Part shown: piece after piece, positions 10,706 to 22,779 of the stretch
Layout: each line of letters opens with the position of its first letter
Position numbering within the stretch: position 1 is the stretch's first letter
Assembly (NCBI RefSeq): GCF_019175385.1
Contig: NC_083339.1
Span: forward strand, 48,222,074-48,286,073
Direction of reading: 5' to 3'
DNA length: 64,000 nt
Origin: Lycium barbarum
Taxonomy: Eukaryota; Streptophyta; Magnoliopsida; Solanales; Solanaceae
The notes under the pieces: generated by a model
Seen by the model: only the letters and a program-made list of their open reading frames with translations
What the model was told of the DNA's origin: nothing
The model's database searches: none
Translations under genes and position numbers: made by a program

Positions 10706-10945
10706 TCGCGGCCATAAGTCCAGCGGTCACAATCACACATACCGCGGTCAAGTATCCAGCGGTTTTCTATCACAAGTTCGACATACCGCGGTCAAGGGTC
10801 CAGCGGTCTATGTCGGCATAATCACAAGTGCGGCAGACGCGGTCAAGGGTCCAGCAGTCAATGCCACACGTCCGGCATGATGCGGTCAAGGGTCCAGCAG
10901 TCAACGTCGGGCACGCCGCGGTCGAGGGTCCAGCGGCTAATATCA
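10706..10945. repeat. GC-rich minisatellite in C LTR 1
   Basis: About six imperfect units of 35-52 bp, each with CGCGGTCAAGGGTCCAGCGG or a variant, separated by AT-richer spacers such as CACAATCACACATA. Each core is an interrupted inverted repeat (CCGC...GCGG). Copies at 15296-15535 and 19887-20125 are nearly the same. Confidence 0.8.
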
Positions 10946-13370
10946 CATATGCGCATATTCAAATAACCGGCCCAGGACTCGGTAACACAGAAGATAACCA
11001 GACCAAATGCCAAATTATCACTTTCCAAACATAATCACACATGCCAGGATCATGCATCACACAGGACTCCGGTATACCAAAATCGTATATCGGAAAATAA
11101 AGAAAATAAGTAGTTTGTCTAGAATCTCAGGGTAAGATTTTTAAAAACGCTTTAGATGTCAAAAACATTTTATAATGCTCATGAAGGTGGTCATAACACC
11201 AATCATATAGTGAACAGCATAACAACCAGGAGTTACCTGCGAACTCCGGACAAGAGTACATTGGCTAAAGCCGTACATCACATGTCAGGGTTTCGGTCCC
11301 CACAATTGGGTGAATAATCATTAAAATTCGTCTCGGGATAGATAAAATATCTCCCGTTTAGTAGTCGGAACAATAACCATGAGTTCCCTTGACTTACCGT
11401 ACGGGAATAAGACAAATAGAACAATAAGAGAGGCATCGGGGATACCGAGCCCACCTCGGGCCAAGTCGAGGCGGCGGACGAGAATCACGCCCATTAGACT
11501 CTAAGGAGTCATCCAAGAAAGGTTTAGAACGATCGGGTTACATTTGTAAACGTTTTGGAAGTCCAACCACTTTTCTAGTAAAATGCACCTTTTATAATTC
11601 AATTCTATTGAATGAATAGTAACGAAAACTAATCTCGGGTTACGATGAGCAGGATGGTCCCCGAGGCCGAAATCTCAACCTAGTAGACCTAGGGCATGCC
11701 AAAGAAGGAAAGGATAAGCTTTACATACCTTTCGCGCTACTCACGCTTGTCCAAACTCAATCTCCGTTTCGCCCAAAACCTACAAATGGTAATTTTTACC
11801 AATTGTTAACTATAAGGCTTTTGGTATTCAATCTTTGACTCATCACTTGTCTACAAAAATGTGGGCAGCATTTCCCCTATAAACTCGTCTATCCGAATTT
11901 CCAATTGCTCTCCTGTTGACACAGAAATACCAACAATAACATATGGACACAACCATATCTTCAATTCTTTTATTTCAACAAGAACAACAACATATCAAAA
12001 CAGCCCCCAACTGTAACATAACGATGACCGAAATTCTAACGAACACTTGCAATACACCAAGCAGCCCATATGCACTTCTTATACCTTATTTCATGCAATA
12101 TTTTCAGAAACTTTCAGGGAAATACAACAGCAGCCACTCGACACCACATTATCTACTCATGTGCAATAAAACCACATTATTATCTCTATAATCCTTACAA
12201 CAACCCACAACAATTTAACTCCAACTCTAACCATTAAATTCCTTCACTCTCCTCACATATCCATGATTACAACAACCAAAATATTAATTCAAATCAGTCC
12301 ATCAATTTCAATTAAAACAGCCCCTCACCCATAAATTTCCACAAAATAACAAACGAGTTTATAATGTTGTTTTCTCCGTTCTAATTCGTTAAAACTCTAA
12401 ATAAACACTTTAATAACATAAAAGGAATTTTATAAATACCTTATCAGAAGCTCCACCACGAAAATTGCATTCCCCAAGACCAATATTTTTCTCAAATTGA
12501 AGGCAACGCAACGTACAACGTTTTTCTCTTCATGAGCTTCGGGATTCGGAGCTCGGATCTTGATCAAAATGGCTTCCTTAGCCTAGGATCTCTCTCTCTC
12601 TCTCTCTAATTTTTTGGAGGATATTAGCTGAAAATGATCAGCCCTCAAGTGAATTTGCCATATATATTAAAGTTAATGGGCCTCATGGGCCGAAACATTA
12701 GTGTTTGGGTCGGGTCCAAACTTGCTGCCCTGCCAGCCCAAATCGCATCGTCCGTATTTCCTTATCCAAATATCATTTTGACGAGCGGTTTGTTGCGTTG
12801 GAAACTAGACTCGATGAAATTCATTTCAGGCTTTTGAAACACCTTAAAACTCCTCATATACTAGGAGATATGCCCCCAACAATATGGGCTAAAAATCTGG
12901 TCCGAGATTTTACTGAAGTTGTTCCGATTCATTTTGTTTAGATTCGTTTATCTTCTAATCCTCTTCCAACTCTCATGTAACCTCTTATACATACATATAC
13001 ATACCCATATACATACATAACAATCCATACACGTCTCGAAGGGTCCGGAGAATCAACATAACCTTAAACGTAACTGGAGAACTTACGAAGCTTCGACGAA
13101 ACTCCAATCGCAAAAATATATTCATATCTTTTATCCATCTTCTATATCATTACTAATAATCTCAAATACTTTAAAAGGGCACTCACATTACCTCATACAT
13201 GCTCATAACGCGATTTCAAATCCTTTAGGTTACGATGTCACCTCGGGATACTTAAGGCAACCCATATATATAACGATATTCTTACTAACTCGATTAACTT
13301 TCCTTGAACTTTCTTAACTCATTCTTTCTTGTCTTAATTAAAATAGCACAGACTCTTACGGGGTGTAACA

Positions 13371-14613
13371 TCCTCCCCCCTTAGGAACATTCATCGCCGA
13401 ATGTCAAATTAGTCCTACATAATTATACTGCTTCTGGTGATCTTATAACGATTCACTTGTAACTTGAACTCATCTATCATGTTGTGCCTTTCTTTACTTA
13501 GACTAATGCCATTCTCCACCTGACATCTGTTAATATTGATCTTCCCAATATAGTAGACACGATTTAGCTACCTCCGTAATCGACTACAACTTACCATATC
13601 CATCTATACTTGAAGCTTAAGTCGAGTTCTTCTTGCTCGTTCTCTTTAAATTCACTGTCTTCTAGTAACTAGCTTGTTCTGACCATCTCACTTAAACCAT
13701 TTCGCAATTTCCCTAAATCCTACTTATAACACTTCAAGCATATTATCTCGTGTCGTTTCTCTATTTTTGACTCAACTCTTCTATCGCCCCTTTACTCAGG
13801 TTCACCTGGGTCCCAAATCCCTCCTGAAATGATCTCCAGAATTTGCTGATCATATATGCTTTCCCAAAATAAAATTTCCCAAGTAAGGATAATGCTTCTT
13901 ACGAATGACATGGAGGGTATCTCTTAGAATTTAATCCAACATATTAGATTTTCCCTATCGGTATCGACTTTCAAAACATGCTAAGAACTTATATCTCATT
14001 TTCCTATTCATATTTCTAGAAAAATTTGGGCAGAGGTTCCTCTGTATTTCTTACTCTCCCAAAACCTGCACGCAGGAAATACCGACCATGCCTCGCAGGG
14101 CCAACACACATACGTATATACACATCATATCACATCGTATCATAGCCACACAGGGCTAATAATTTCAAATAAAAGTATAAAGGTGTCGGGACTTACCTCA
14201 CATATGGCACCTCGAGACGTACCTGATCCTTTAACTATCTGTTCTGTTGTACTTTTCTATCCACCTTCTCTTTCATCCTCAAATCTCACATTTCAATCAA
14301 ATTCCAATATTCTTACCTTACTCGACACGCCTCTTTCGTACCATAACTTACTTGCGTATTGTGTAGCTTCCAATATCATCGGTCACTTTCTTTTGTCGAT
14401 ATCATTCTTCAGCGGAAATCAAAGGTTAGTAAGAGGAATTACATTTCTTATGGCTGGCTCTATCGCACGATCTAAGATCCAAAGAAAGGTAACACGCTAA
14501 ATGCCCTGTAGCCTCCTGTTTATCGATGTGGTGCACAACACACCGATAAACAAGACTCTACTAAACACGGCTTTGCAGACAACCCCTAGGACAGACCTGC
14601 TCTGATACCACTT
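13371..14613 (-). mobile_element. Element C internal domain, copy 1 (no coding capacity)
   Basis: 1243 bp. At the left lies the complement of a polypurine tract (TCCTCCCCCC, 13371-13380), preceded in the sense direction by hairpin ACATTC/GAATGT (13387-13404). At the right is the primer site complement CTGCTCTGATACCA (14597-14610), 3 bases from the LTR. The middle shows no gag, protease, RT or integrase motif on either strand. The element therefore depends on enzymes from another chromovirus. It resembles a LARD/TRIM-like derivative, but with an LTR longer than its internal region. Confidence 0.85.
14597..14610 (-). other. Primer-binding site of C, copy 1
   Basis: Minus-strand TGGTATCAGAGCAG, the initiator tRNA-Met complement. 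It is followed in sense by the leader hairpin TGTG/CACA whose 8-nt loop holds GTGCAC (14531-14536). Confidence 0.9.
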
Positions 14614-15039
14614 TGTCACACCCTAATTCCGCTAGGGTGTGATGGGCACCCGACCCTTACCTAGGGCCGAGCGAACCCTCAGACTATTGCTGCACATAAA
14701 ATCATGTCAAACTTTTCAAATCAAATGAGATGAAATACATCGTAAATTTTTTTTTCCAGAAATATTCTTTCACGTAGCTTACAAGCATAACAAATCAATA
14801 ATCATACAAAATTCAGTACATAACACAGACCGACATTTTGGCTGACGGAGCCGCTTACAAACTGACAACCAATACCCACGACGCTGTCTGCAAAGTCTCT
14901 AACGTAATCCAGAAAGCATAACATACCAACTCTGACTCGGCAGCACTCCGGGAACAAATGGAGTTTCCCATCTGCACTGGAACATCTTCTATACTGTCTT
15001 CAACTCACCTGGGAGTACCTGCGCGGCATGAAACACAGC

Positions 15040-15077
15040 CCCCCGAAAAGAGGGGGTCAGTACGAAATAAGTACTGA
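15040..15077 (-). other. Double-hairpin module, C LTR 2
   Basis: Same arrangement as in copy 1: stem CCCCC/GGGGG (15040-15044, 15052-15056) beside TCAGTAC/GTACTGA (15057-15063, 15071-15077). Confidence 0.72.
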
Positions 15078-15295
15078 GTATGTAAAGCATACAACACAGA
15101 AAGCAAAGTCACAACTGAAATACGATATATAGAAAGCGAGCACAATAGCCAGCATACTAAGGAGTCGTATCCGGCGTACAACAGGCAAAAGAAGTTCCGG
15201 AGAAATCAACACGGCAATCGGGATGACAAAATGTTTGCTTTCTTTTGGAAAACATCTTTGTTTCACACACATAGAAGAATCAACGCATAATTTTC

Positions 15296-15535
15296 GCGGC
15301 CGTAAGTCCAGCGGCCACAATCACACATACCGCGGTCAAGTATCCAGCGGTTTTCTATCACAAGTTCGACATACCGCGGTCAAGGGTCCAGCGGTCTATG
15401 TCGGCATAATCACAAGTGCGGCAGACGCGGTCAAGGGTCCAGCAGTCAATGCCACACGTCCGGCATGACGCGGTCAAGGGTCCAGCAATCAATGTCGGGC
15501 ACGCCGCGGTCGAGGGTCCAGCGGCCAATATCACA
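15296..15535. repeat. GC-rich minisatellite in C LTR 2
   Basis: Six imperfect CGCGGTCAAGGGTCCAGCGG-type units, as in LTR 1, with single-base differences. Confidence 0.8.
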
Positions 15536-17958
15536 TATGCGCATATTCACATAACCGGCCCGGGACTCGGTAACGCAGAAGATAACCAGACCAAATGCCA
15601 AATTATCACTTTCCAAACATAATCACACATGCCAGGATCATGCATCACACAGGACTCAGGTATACCAAAATCGTGTATCGGAAAATATAGAAAATAAGTA
15701 GTTTGTCCAGAATCTCAGGGTAAGATTTTTAAAAACGCTTTAGATGTCAAAAACATTTTATAATGCTCATGAAAATGGTCATAACACCTATCATATAGTG
15801 AACAGCATAATAACCAGGAGTTACCTGCGAACTCCGGACAAGAGTACATTGGCTAAAGCCGTACATCACATGTCAGGGTTTCGGTCCCCACAATTGGGTC
15901 AATAATCATTAAAATCCGTCTCGGGATAGATAAAATATCTCCCGTTTAGTAGTCGGAACAATAACCATGAGTTCCCTTGACTTACCGTACGGGAATAAGA
16001 CAAACAGAACAATAAGAGAGGCATCGGGGATACCGGGCCCACCTCGGGCCAAGTCGAGGCGGCGGACGAGAATCACGCCCATTAGACTCTACGGAGTCAT
16101 CCAGGAAAGTTTTAGAACGATCGGGTTACATTTGTAAACGTTTTGGAAGTCCAACCACTTTTCTAGTAAAATGCACCTTTTATAATTCAATTCTATTGAA
16201 TGAATAGTAACGAAAACTAATCTCGGGTTACGATGAGCAGGATGGTCCCCGAGGCCGAAATCTCAACCTAGTAGACCTAGGGCATGCCAAAGAAGGAAAG
16301 GATAAGCTTTACATACCTTTCGCACTACTCACGCTTGTCCAAACTCAATCTCCGTTTCGCCCAAAACCTACAAATGGTCATTTTTACCAATTGTTAACTA
16401 TAAGGCTTTTGGTATTCAATCTTTAACTCATCACTTGTCTACAAATATTTGGGCAGCATTTCCCCTATAAACTCGTCTATCCGAATTTCCAATTGCTCTC
16501 CTGTTGACACAGAAATACCAACAATAACATATGGACACAACCATATCTTCAATTCTTTTATTTCAACAAGAACAACAACATATCAAAACAGCCCCCAACT
16601 GTAACATAATGATGCCCGAAATTCTAACGAACACTTGCAATACACCAAGCAGCCCATATGCACTTCTTATACCTTATTTCATGCAATATTTTCAGAAAAT
16701 TTCAGGGAAATACAACAGCAGCCACTCGACACCACATCATCTACTCATGTGCAATAAAACCACATTATTATCTCTATAATCCTTACAACAACCCACAACA
16801 ATTTAACTCCAACTCTAACCATTAAATTCCTTCACTCTCCTCACATATCCATGATTACAACAACAAAAATATTAATTCAAATCAGTCCATCAATTTCAAT
16901 TAAAACAGCCCCTCACCCATAAATTTCAACAAAATAACAAACGAGTTTATAATGTTGTTTTCTCCGTTCTAATTCGTTAAAACTCTAAATAAACACTTTA
17001 ATAACATAAAAGAAATTTTATAAATACCTTATCAGAAGCTCCACCACGAAAGGTTCATCCCCCAAGACCAATATTTATCTCAAATTGTAGGCAACGCAAC
17101 GTACAACGTTTTTCTCTTCATGAGCTTCGGGATTCGGAGCTCGGATCTTGATCAAAATGGCTTCCTTAGCCTAGGATCTCTCTCTCTCTCTCTCTAATGT
17201 TATTGGAGGATATTAGCTGAAAATGATCAGCCCTCAAGTGAATTTGCCATATATATTAAAGTTAATGGGCCTCATGGGCCGAAACATTAGTGTTTGGGTC
17301 GGGTCCAAACTTGCTGCCCTGCCAGCCCAAATCGCATCGTCCGTATTTCCTTATACAAATATCATTTTGACGAGCGGTTTATTGCGTTGGAAACTAGACT
17401 CGATGAAATTCATTTTAGGATTTTGAAACACCTTAAAACTCCTCATATACTAGGAGATATGCCCCCAACAATATGGGCTAAAAATCTGGTCCGAGATTTT
17501 ACTGAAGTTATTCCGATTCATTTTGTTTAGATTCGTTTATCTTCTAATCCTCTTCCAACTCTCATGTAACCTCTTATACATACATATACATACCCATATA
17601 CATACATAACAATCCATACACGTCTCGAAGGGTCCGGAGAATCACCATAACCTTAAACGTAACTGGAGAACTTACGAAGCTTCGACGAAACTCCAATCGC
17701 AAAAATATATTCATATCTTTTATCCATCTTCTATATCATTACTAATAATATCAAATAATTTAAAAGGGCACTCACATTACCTCATATACACTCATAACGC
17801 GACTTGAAATCCTTTAGGTTATGATGTCACCTCGGGATACTTAAGGCAACCATATATATAACGATATTCTTACTAACTCGATTAACTTTCCTTGAACTTT
17901 CTTAACTCATTCTTTCTTGTCTTAATTAATATAGCACAGACTCTTACGGGGTGTAACA

Positions 17959-19203
17959 TCCTCCCCCCCTTAGGAACATTCGTCCCCGAATGTCAAATTA
18001 GTCCTACATAATTATACTGCTTCTGGTGATCTTATAACGATTCACTTGTAACTTGAACTCATCTATCATGTTATGCCTTTCTTTACTTAGACTAATGCCA
18101 TTCTCCACCTGACATCTGTTAATATTGATCTTCCAAATATAGTAGACACGATTTAGCTACCTCCGTAATCGACTGCAACTTACCATATCCATCTATACTT
18201 GAAGCTTAAGTCGAGTTCTTCTTGCTCGTTCTCTTTAAATTCAGTGTCTTCTAGTAACTAGCTCGTTCTGACAATCTCACTTAAACCATTTCGCAATTTC
18301 CCTTAATACTACTTATAACACTTCAAGCATATTATCTCGTGTCGTTTCTCTATTTTTGACTCAACTCTTCTATCGCCCCTTTACTCAGGTTCACCTGGGT
18401 CCCCAATCCCTCCTGAAATGATCTCCAGAAATTTGCTGATCATATATGCTTTCCCAAAATAAAATTTCCCAAGTAAGGATGATGCTTCTTACGAATGACA
18501 TGGAGGGTATCTCTTAGAATTTAATCCAACATAATAGATTTTCCCTATCGGTATCGGCTTTCAAAACATGCTAAGAACTTATATCTCATTTTCCTATTCA
18601 TATTTCTGGAAAAATTTGGGCAGAGGTTCCTTCGTATTTCTTACTCTCCCAAAACCTGCACGCAGGAAATACCGACCATGCCTCACAGGGCCAACACACA
18701 TACGTATATACACATCATATCACATCGTATCATAGCCACACAGGGCTAACAATTTCAAATAAAAGTATAAAGGTGTCGGGACTTACCTCACATATGGCAC
18801 CTCGAGACGTACCTGATCCTTTAACTATCTGTTCTGTTGTACTTTTCTATCCACCTTCTCTTTCATCCTCAAATCTCACATTTCAATCAAATTCCAATAT
18901 TCTTACCTTACCCGACACACCTCTTTCGTACCATAACTTACTTGCGTATTGTGTAGCTTCCAATATCATCGGTCACTTTCTTTTGTAGATATCATTCTTC
19001 AGCTGAAATCAAAGGTTAGTAAGAGGAATTTCATTTCTTATGGCTGGATATATCGCACGATCTAAGATCCAAAGAAAGGTAACACCCTAAATGCCCTGTA
19101 GCCTCCTGTTTATCGATGTGGTGCACAACACACCGATAAACAAGACTCTACTAGACACGGCTTTGCAGACAACCCCTAGGACAGACCTGCTCTGATACCA
19201 CTT
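17959..19203 (-). mobile_element. Element C internal domain, copy 2 (no coding capacity)
   Basis: 1245 bp, a near-identical second copy of 13371-14613. Polypurine complement TCCTCCCCCCC at 17959-17969, pre-tract hairpin ACATTCG/CGAATGT at 17976-17993 and primer site complement 19187-19200. No coding motif. Confidence 0.85.
19187..19200 (-). other. Primer-binding site of C, copy 2
   Basis: Minus-strand TGGTATCAGAGCAG, as in copy 1, 3 bases from LTR 3. Confidence 0.9.
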
Positions 19204-19630
19204 TGTCACACCCTAATTCCGCTAGGGTGTGATGGGCACCCGACCCTTACCTAGGGCCGAGCGAACCCTCAGACTCTTGCTGCACATAAAATCATGTCAA
19301 ACTTTTCAAATCAAATGAGATGAAATACATCGTAAATTTTTTTTTTTCAGAAATATTCTTTCACGTAGCTTCCAAGCATAACGAATCAATAATCATACAA
19401 AATTCAGTACATAACACAGACCGACATTTTGGCTGACGGAGCCGCTTACAGACTGACAACCAATACCCACGACGCTGTCTGCAAAGTCTCTAACGTAATC
19501 CAGAAAGCATAACATACCAACTCTGACTCGGCAGCACTCCGGGAACAAATGGAGCTTACCATCTGCACTGGAACATCTTCTATGCTGTCTTCAACTCACC
19601 TGGGAGTACCTGCGCGGCATGAAACTCAGC

Positions 19631-19668
19631 CCCCCGAAAATAGGGGGTCAGTACGAAATATGTACTGA
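19631..19668 (-). other. Double-hairpin module, C LTR 3
   Basis: Stem CCCCC/GGGGG (19631-19635, 19643-19647) beside TCAGTAC/GTACTGA (19648-19654, 19662-19668). Confidence 0.72.
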
Positions 19669-19886
19669 GTATGTAAAGCATACAACACAGAAATAAAAGT
19701 CACACCTGAAATACGATATATAGAAAGCGAGCACAATAGCCAGCATACTAAGGAGTCGTATCCGGCGTACAACAGGCAAAAGAAGTTCCGGAGAAATCAA
19801 CACGGCAATCGGGATGACAAAATGTTTGCTTTCTTTTGGAAAACATCTTTGTTTCACACACATAGAAGAATCAACGCATAATTTCC

Positions 19887-20125
19887 GCGGCCATAAGTCC
19901 AGCGGTCACAATCACACATACCGCGGTCAAGTATCCAGCGGTTTTCTATCACAAGTTCGACATACCGCGGTCAAGGGTCCAGCGGTCTATGTCGGCATAA
20001 TCACAAGTGCGGCAGACGCGGTCAAGGGTCCAGCAGTCAATGCCACACGTCCGACATGACGCGGTCAAGGGTCCAGCAGTCAATGTCGGGCACGCCGCGG
20101 TCAAGGGTCCAGCGGCCAATATCAC
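19887..20125. repeat. GC-rich minisatellite in C LTR 3
   Basis: Same six-unit CGCGGTCAAGGGTCCAGCGG array as in LTRs 1 and 2. Confidence 0.8.
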
Positions 20126-22548
20126 ATATGCGCATATTCACATAACCGGCCCGGGACTCGGCAACACAGAAGATAACCAGACCAAATGCCAAATTATCAC
20201 TTTCTAAACATAATCACACATGCCAGGATCATGCATCACACAGGACTCAGGTATACCAAAATCGTATATCGGAAAATAAATAAAATAAGTAGTTTGTCCA
20301 GAATCTCAGGGTAAGATTTTTAAAAACGCTTTAGATGTCAAAAACATTTTATAATGCTCATGAAGGTGGTCATAACACCTTTCATATAGTGAACGGCATA
20401 ATAACCAGGAGTTACCTGCGAACTCCGGACAAGAGTACATTGGCTAAAGCCGTACATCACATGTCAGGGTTTCGGTCCCCACAATTTGGTCAATAATCAT
20501 TAACATCCGTCTCGGGATAGATAACATATCTCCCGTTTAGTAGTCGGAACAATAACCATGAGTTCCCTTGACTTACCGTACGGGAATAAGACAAACAGAA
20601 CAATAAGAGAGGCATCGGGGATACCGGGCCCACCTCGGGCCAAGTCCAGGCGGCGGACGAGAATCACGCCCATTAGACTCTACGGAGTCATCCAGGAAAG
20701 TTTTAGAACGATCGGGTTACATTTGTAAACGTTTTGGAAGTCCAACCACTTTTCTAGTAAAATGCACCTTTTATAATTCAATTCTATTAAATGAATAGTA
20801 ACGAAAACTAATCTCGGGTTACGATGAGCAGGATGGTCCCCGAGGCCGAAATCTCAACCTAGTAGACCTAGGGCATGCCAAAGAAGGAAAGGATAAGTTT
20901 TACATACCTTTCGCACTACGCACGCTTGTCCAAACTCAATCTCTGTTTCGCCCAAAACCTACAATTGGTCATTTTTACCAATTGTTAACTATAAGGCTTT
21001 TGGTATTCAATCTTTAACTCATCACTTGTCTACAAAAATTTGGACAGCATTTCCCCTATAAACTCGTCTATCCGAATTTCCAATTGCTCTCCTGTTGACA
21101 CAGAAATACCAACAATAACATATGAACACAACCATATCTTCAATTCTTTTATTTCAACAAGAACAACAACATATCAAAACAACCCCCAACTGTAACATAA
21201 CGATGCCCGAAATTCTAACGAACACTTGCAATACACCAAGCAGCCCATATGCACTTCTTATTCCTTATTTCATGCAATATTTTCAGAAAATTTCAGGGAA
21301 ATACAACAGCAGCCACTCGACACCACATCATCTACTCATGTGCAATAAAACCACATTATTATCTCTATAATCCTTACAACAACCCACAACAATTTAACTC
21401 CAACTCTAACCATTAAATTCCTTCACTCTCCTCACATATCCATGATTACAACAACCAAAATATTAATTCAAATCAGTCCATCAATTTCAATTAAAACAGC
21501 CCCTCACCCATAAATTTCAACAAAATAACAAACGAGTTTATAATGTTGTTTTCTCCGTTCTAATTCGTTAAAACTCTAAATAAACACTTTAATAACATAA
21601 AAGGAATTTTATAAATACCTTATCAGAAGCTCCACCAAGAAAATTTCATCCCCCAAGACCAATATTTATCTCAAATTGAAGGCAACGCAACGTACAACGT
21701 TTTTCTCTTCATGAGCTTCGGGATTCGGAGCTCGGATCTTGATCAAAATGGCTTCCTTAGCCTATGATCTCTCTCTCTCTCTCTCTAATGTTTTTGGAGG
21801 ATATTAGCTGAAAATGATCAGCCCTCAAGTGAATTTGCCATATATATTAAAGTTAATGGGCCTCATGGGCCGAAACATTAGTGTTTGGGTCGGGTCCAAA
21901 CTTGCTGCCCTGCCAGCCCAAATTGCATCGTCCATAATTCCTTATCCAAATATCATTTTGATGAGCGGTTTGTTGCGTTGGAAACTAGAATCGATGAAAT
22001 TAATTTTAGGTTTTCAAACACCTTAAAACTCCTCATATATTAGGAGATATGCCCCCAACAATATGGGCTAAAAATCTGGTCCGAGATTTTACTGAAGTTG
22101 TTCCGATTCATTTTGTTTAGATTCGTTTATCTTCTAATCCTCTTCCAACTCTCATGTAACCTCTTATACATACATATACATACCCATATACACACATAAC
22201 AATCCATACACATCTCGAAGGGTCCGGAGAATCACCATAACCTTAAACGTAACTGGAGAACTTACGAAGCTTCGACGAAACTCCAATCGCAAAAATATAT
22301 TCATATCTTTTATCCATCTTCTATATCATTACTAATAATCTCAAATACTTTAAAAGGGCACTCACATTATCTCATATACGCTCATAACGCGATTTCAAAT
22401 CCTTTAGGTTACGATGTCACCTCGGGATACTTAAGGCAACCATATATATAACGATATTCTTACTAACTCGATTAACTTTCCTTGAACTTTTTTAACTCAT
22501 TCTTTCTTGTCTTAATTAAAATAGCACAGACTCTTACGGGGTGTAACA

Positions 22549-22567
22549 CCCTAGTCGGGTCGTGACA
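22549..22567 (+). repeat. 5' LTR of element B, terminal piece
   Basis: CCCTAGTCGGGTCGTGACA completes the B LTR interrupted at 10024. Its first five bases are the duplicated target of C. Confidence 0.9.
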
Positions 22568-22571
22568 AAAG

Positions 22572-22585
22572 TGGTATCAGAGCCA
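22572..22585 (+). other. Primer-binding site of B
   Basis: TGGTATCAGAGCCA, a full match to the common plant initiator tRNA-Met primer site, 4 bases after the LTR end. Confidence 0.93.
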
Positions 22586-22639
22586 GGTTCAGTCCTAGGA
22601 TGTGTCTACGAGCCGTGTCTAGTAGAGTCTTGGTTATGG

Positions 22640-22657
22640 GTGTGTTGCGTGCCACAC
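22640..22657 (+). other. Leader hairpin after the primer site, B
   Basis: Stem GTGTG (22640-22644) and CACAC (22653-22657) with the 8-nt loop TTGCGTGC. Confidence 0.5.
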
Positions 22658-22779
22658 TTATAAACGAGAAGCTGCGGACATCTTAGGAATATATGACCTT
22701 CTTTCTTCATAAATATCGTGCGATAAAGCTATGATGTAAGAAATTCTTGTTCTTAAATCGTGTGTTGTGTATTTCAGAG

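Larger units (their letters stand above)
10025..13370 (-). repeat. Element C LTR copy 1
   Basis: 3346 bp, TG...CA bounded, nearly identical to copies 2 and 3. In the minus direction: U3 (13370 down), a TATA-like TATATATGG near 12655-12665, a GA-rich leader (CT run 12589-12608 on plus), a donor-like ATAAG|GTATTT at 12439-12438, a GC-rich minisatellite (10706-10945) and the double hairpin (10451-10489). Confidence 0.92.
14614..17958 (-). repeat. Element C LTR copy 2 (central)
   Basis: 3345 bp copy shared by the two tandem units. Starts TGTCACACCCTAATTCC, ends GGGGTGTAACA, and is followed by the polypurine complement. Double hairpin at 15040-15077, minisatellite 15296-15535, CT run near 17177-17194. 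Differences from copies 1 and 3 are scattered single bases. Confidence 0.92.
10025..22548 (-). mobile_element. Element C: non-autonomous LTR retroelement in tandem LTR-I-LTR-I-LTR form
   Basis: Three LTR copies (10025-13370, 14614-17958, 19204-22548) alternate with two short internal regions (13371-14613, 17959-19203), a repeat period of 4589-4590 bp. The outer ends TGTCACACCC...GTGTAACA are flanked by CCTTA (10020-10024) and CCCTA (22549-22553), a target duplication with one substitution inside B's LTR. Polypurine tract and primer-site complements show minus-strand orientation. No gag or pol is present. The state probably arose by unequal recombination between LTRs of related copies after insertion. 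Confidence 0.92.
19204..22548 (-). repeat. Element C LTR copy 3
   Basis: 3345 bp, ends at the right target duplication CCCTA (22549-22553). Contains the double hairpin (19631-19668), minisatellite (19887-20125) and CT run (about 21768-21786). Confidence 0.92.
8381..22777 (+). other. Predicted leader intron of element B (enlarged by element C)
   Basis: Donor CTAAG|GTAAGA at 8381 and acceptor TATTTCAG ending 22777, just before the gag ATG at 22780. Without C the intron would be about 1.9 kb. It removes the double hairpin, primer site and leader hairpin. Prediction from splice consensus and conservation only. Confidence 0.45.

Noticed and set aside
14183..14500. 105-codon frame in the C internal domain, similar frame at 18773
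   Set aside because: Opposite to the sense strand of C, truncated in the second copy, no domain motif.
10706..20125. CRISPR-like spacing of CGCGGTCAAGGGTCCAGCGG repeats
   Set aside because: Eukaryotic LTR minisatellite; repeats are imperfect, spacers are similar and there are no cas genes.
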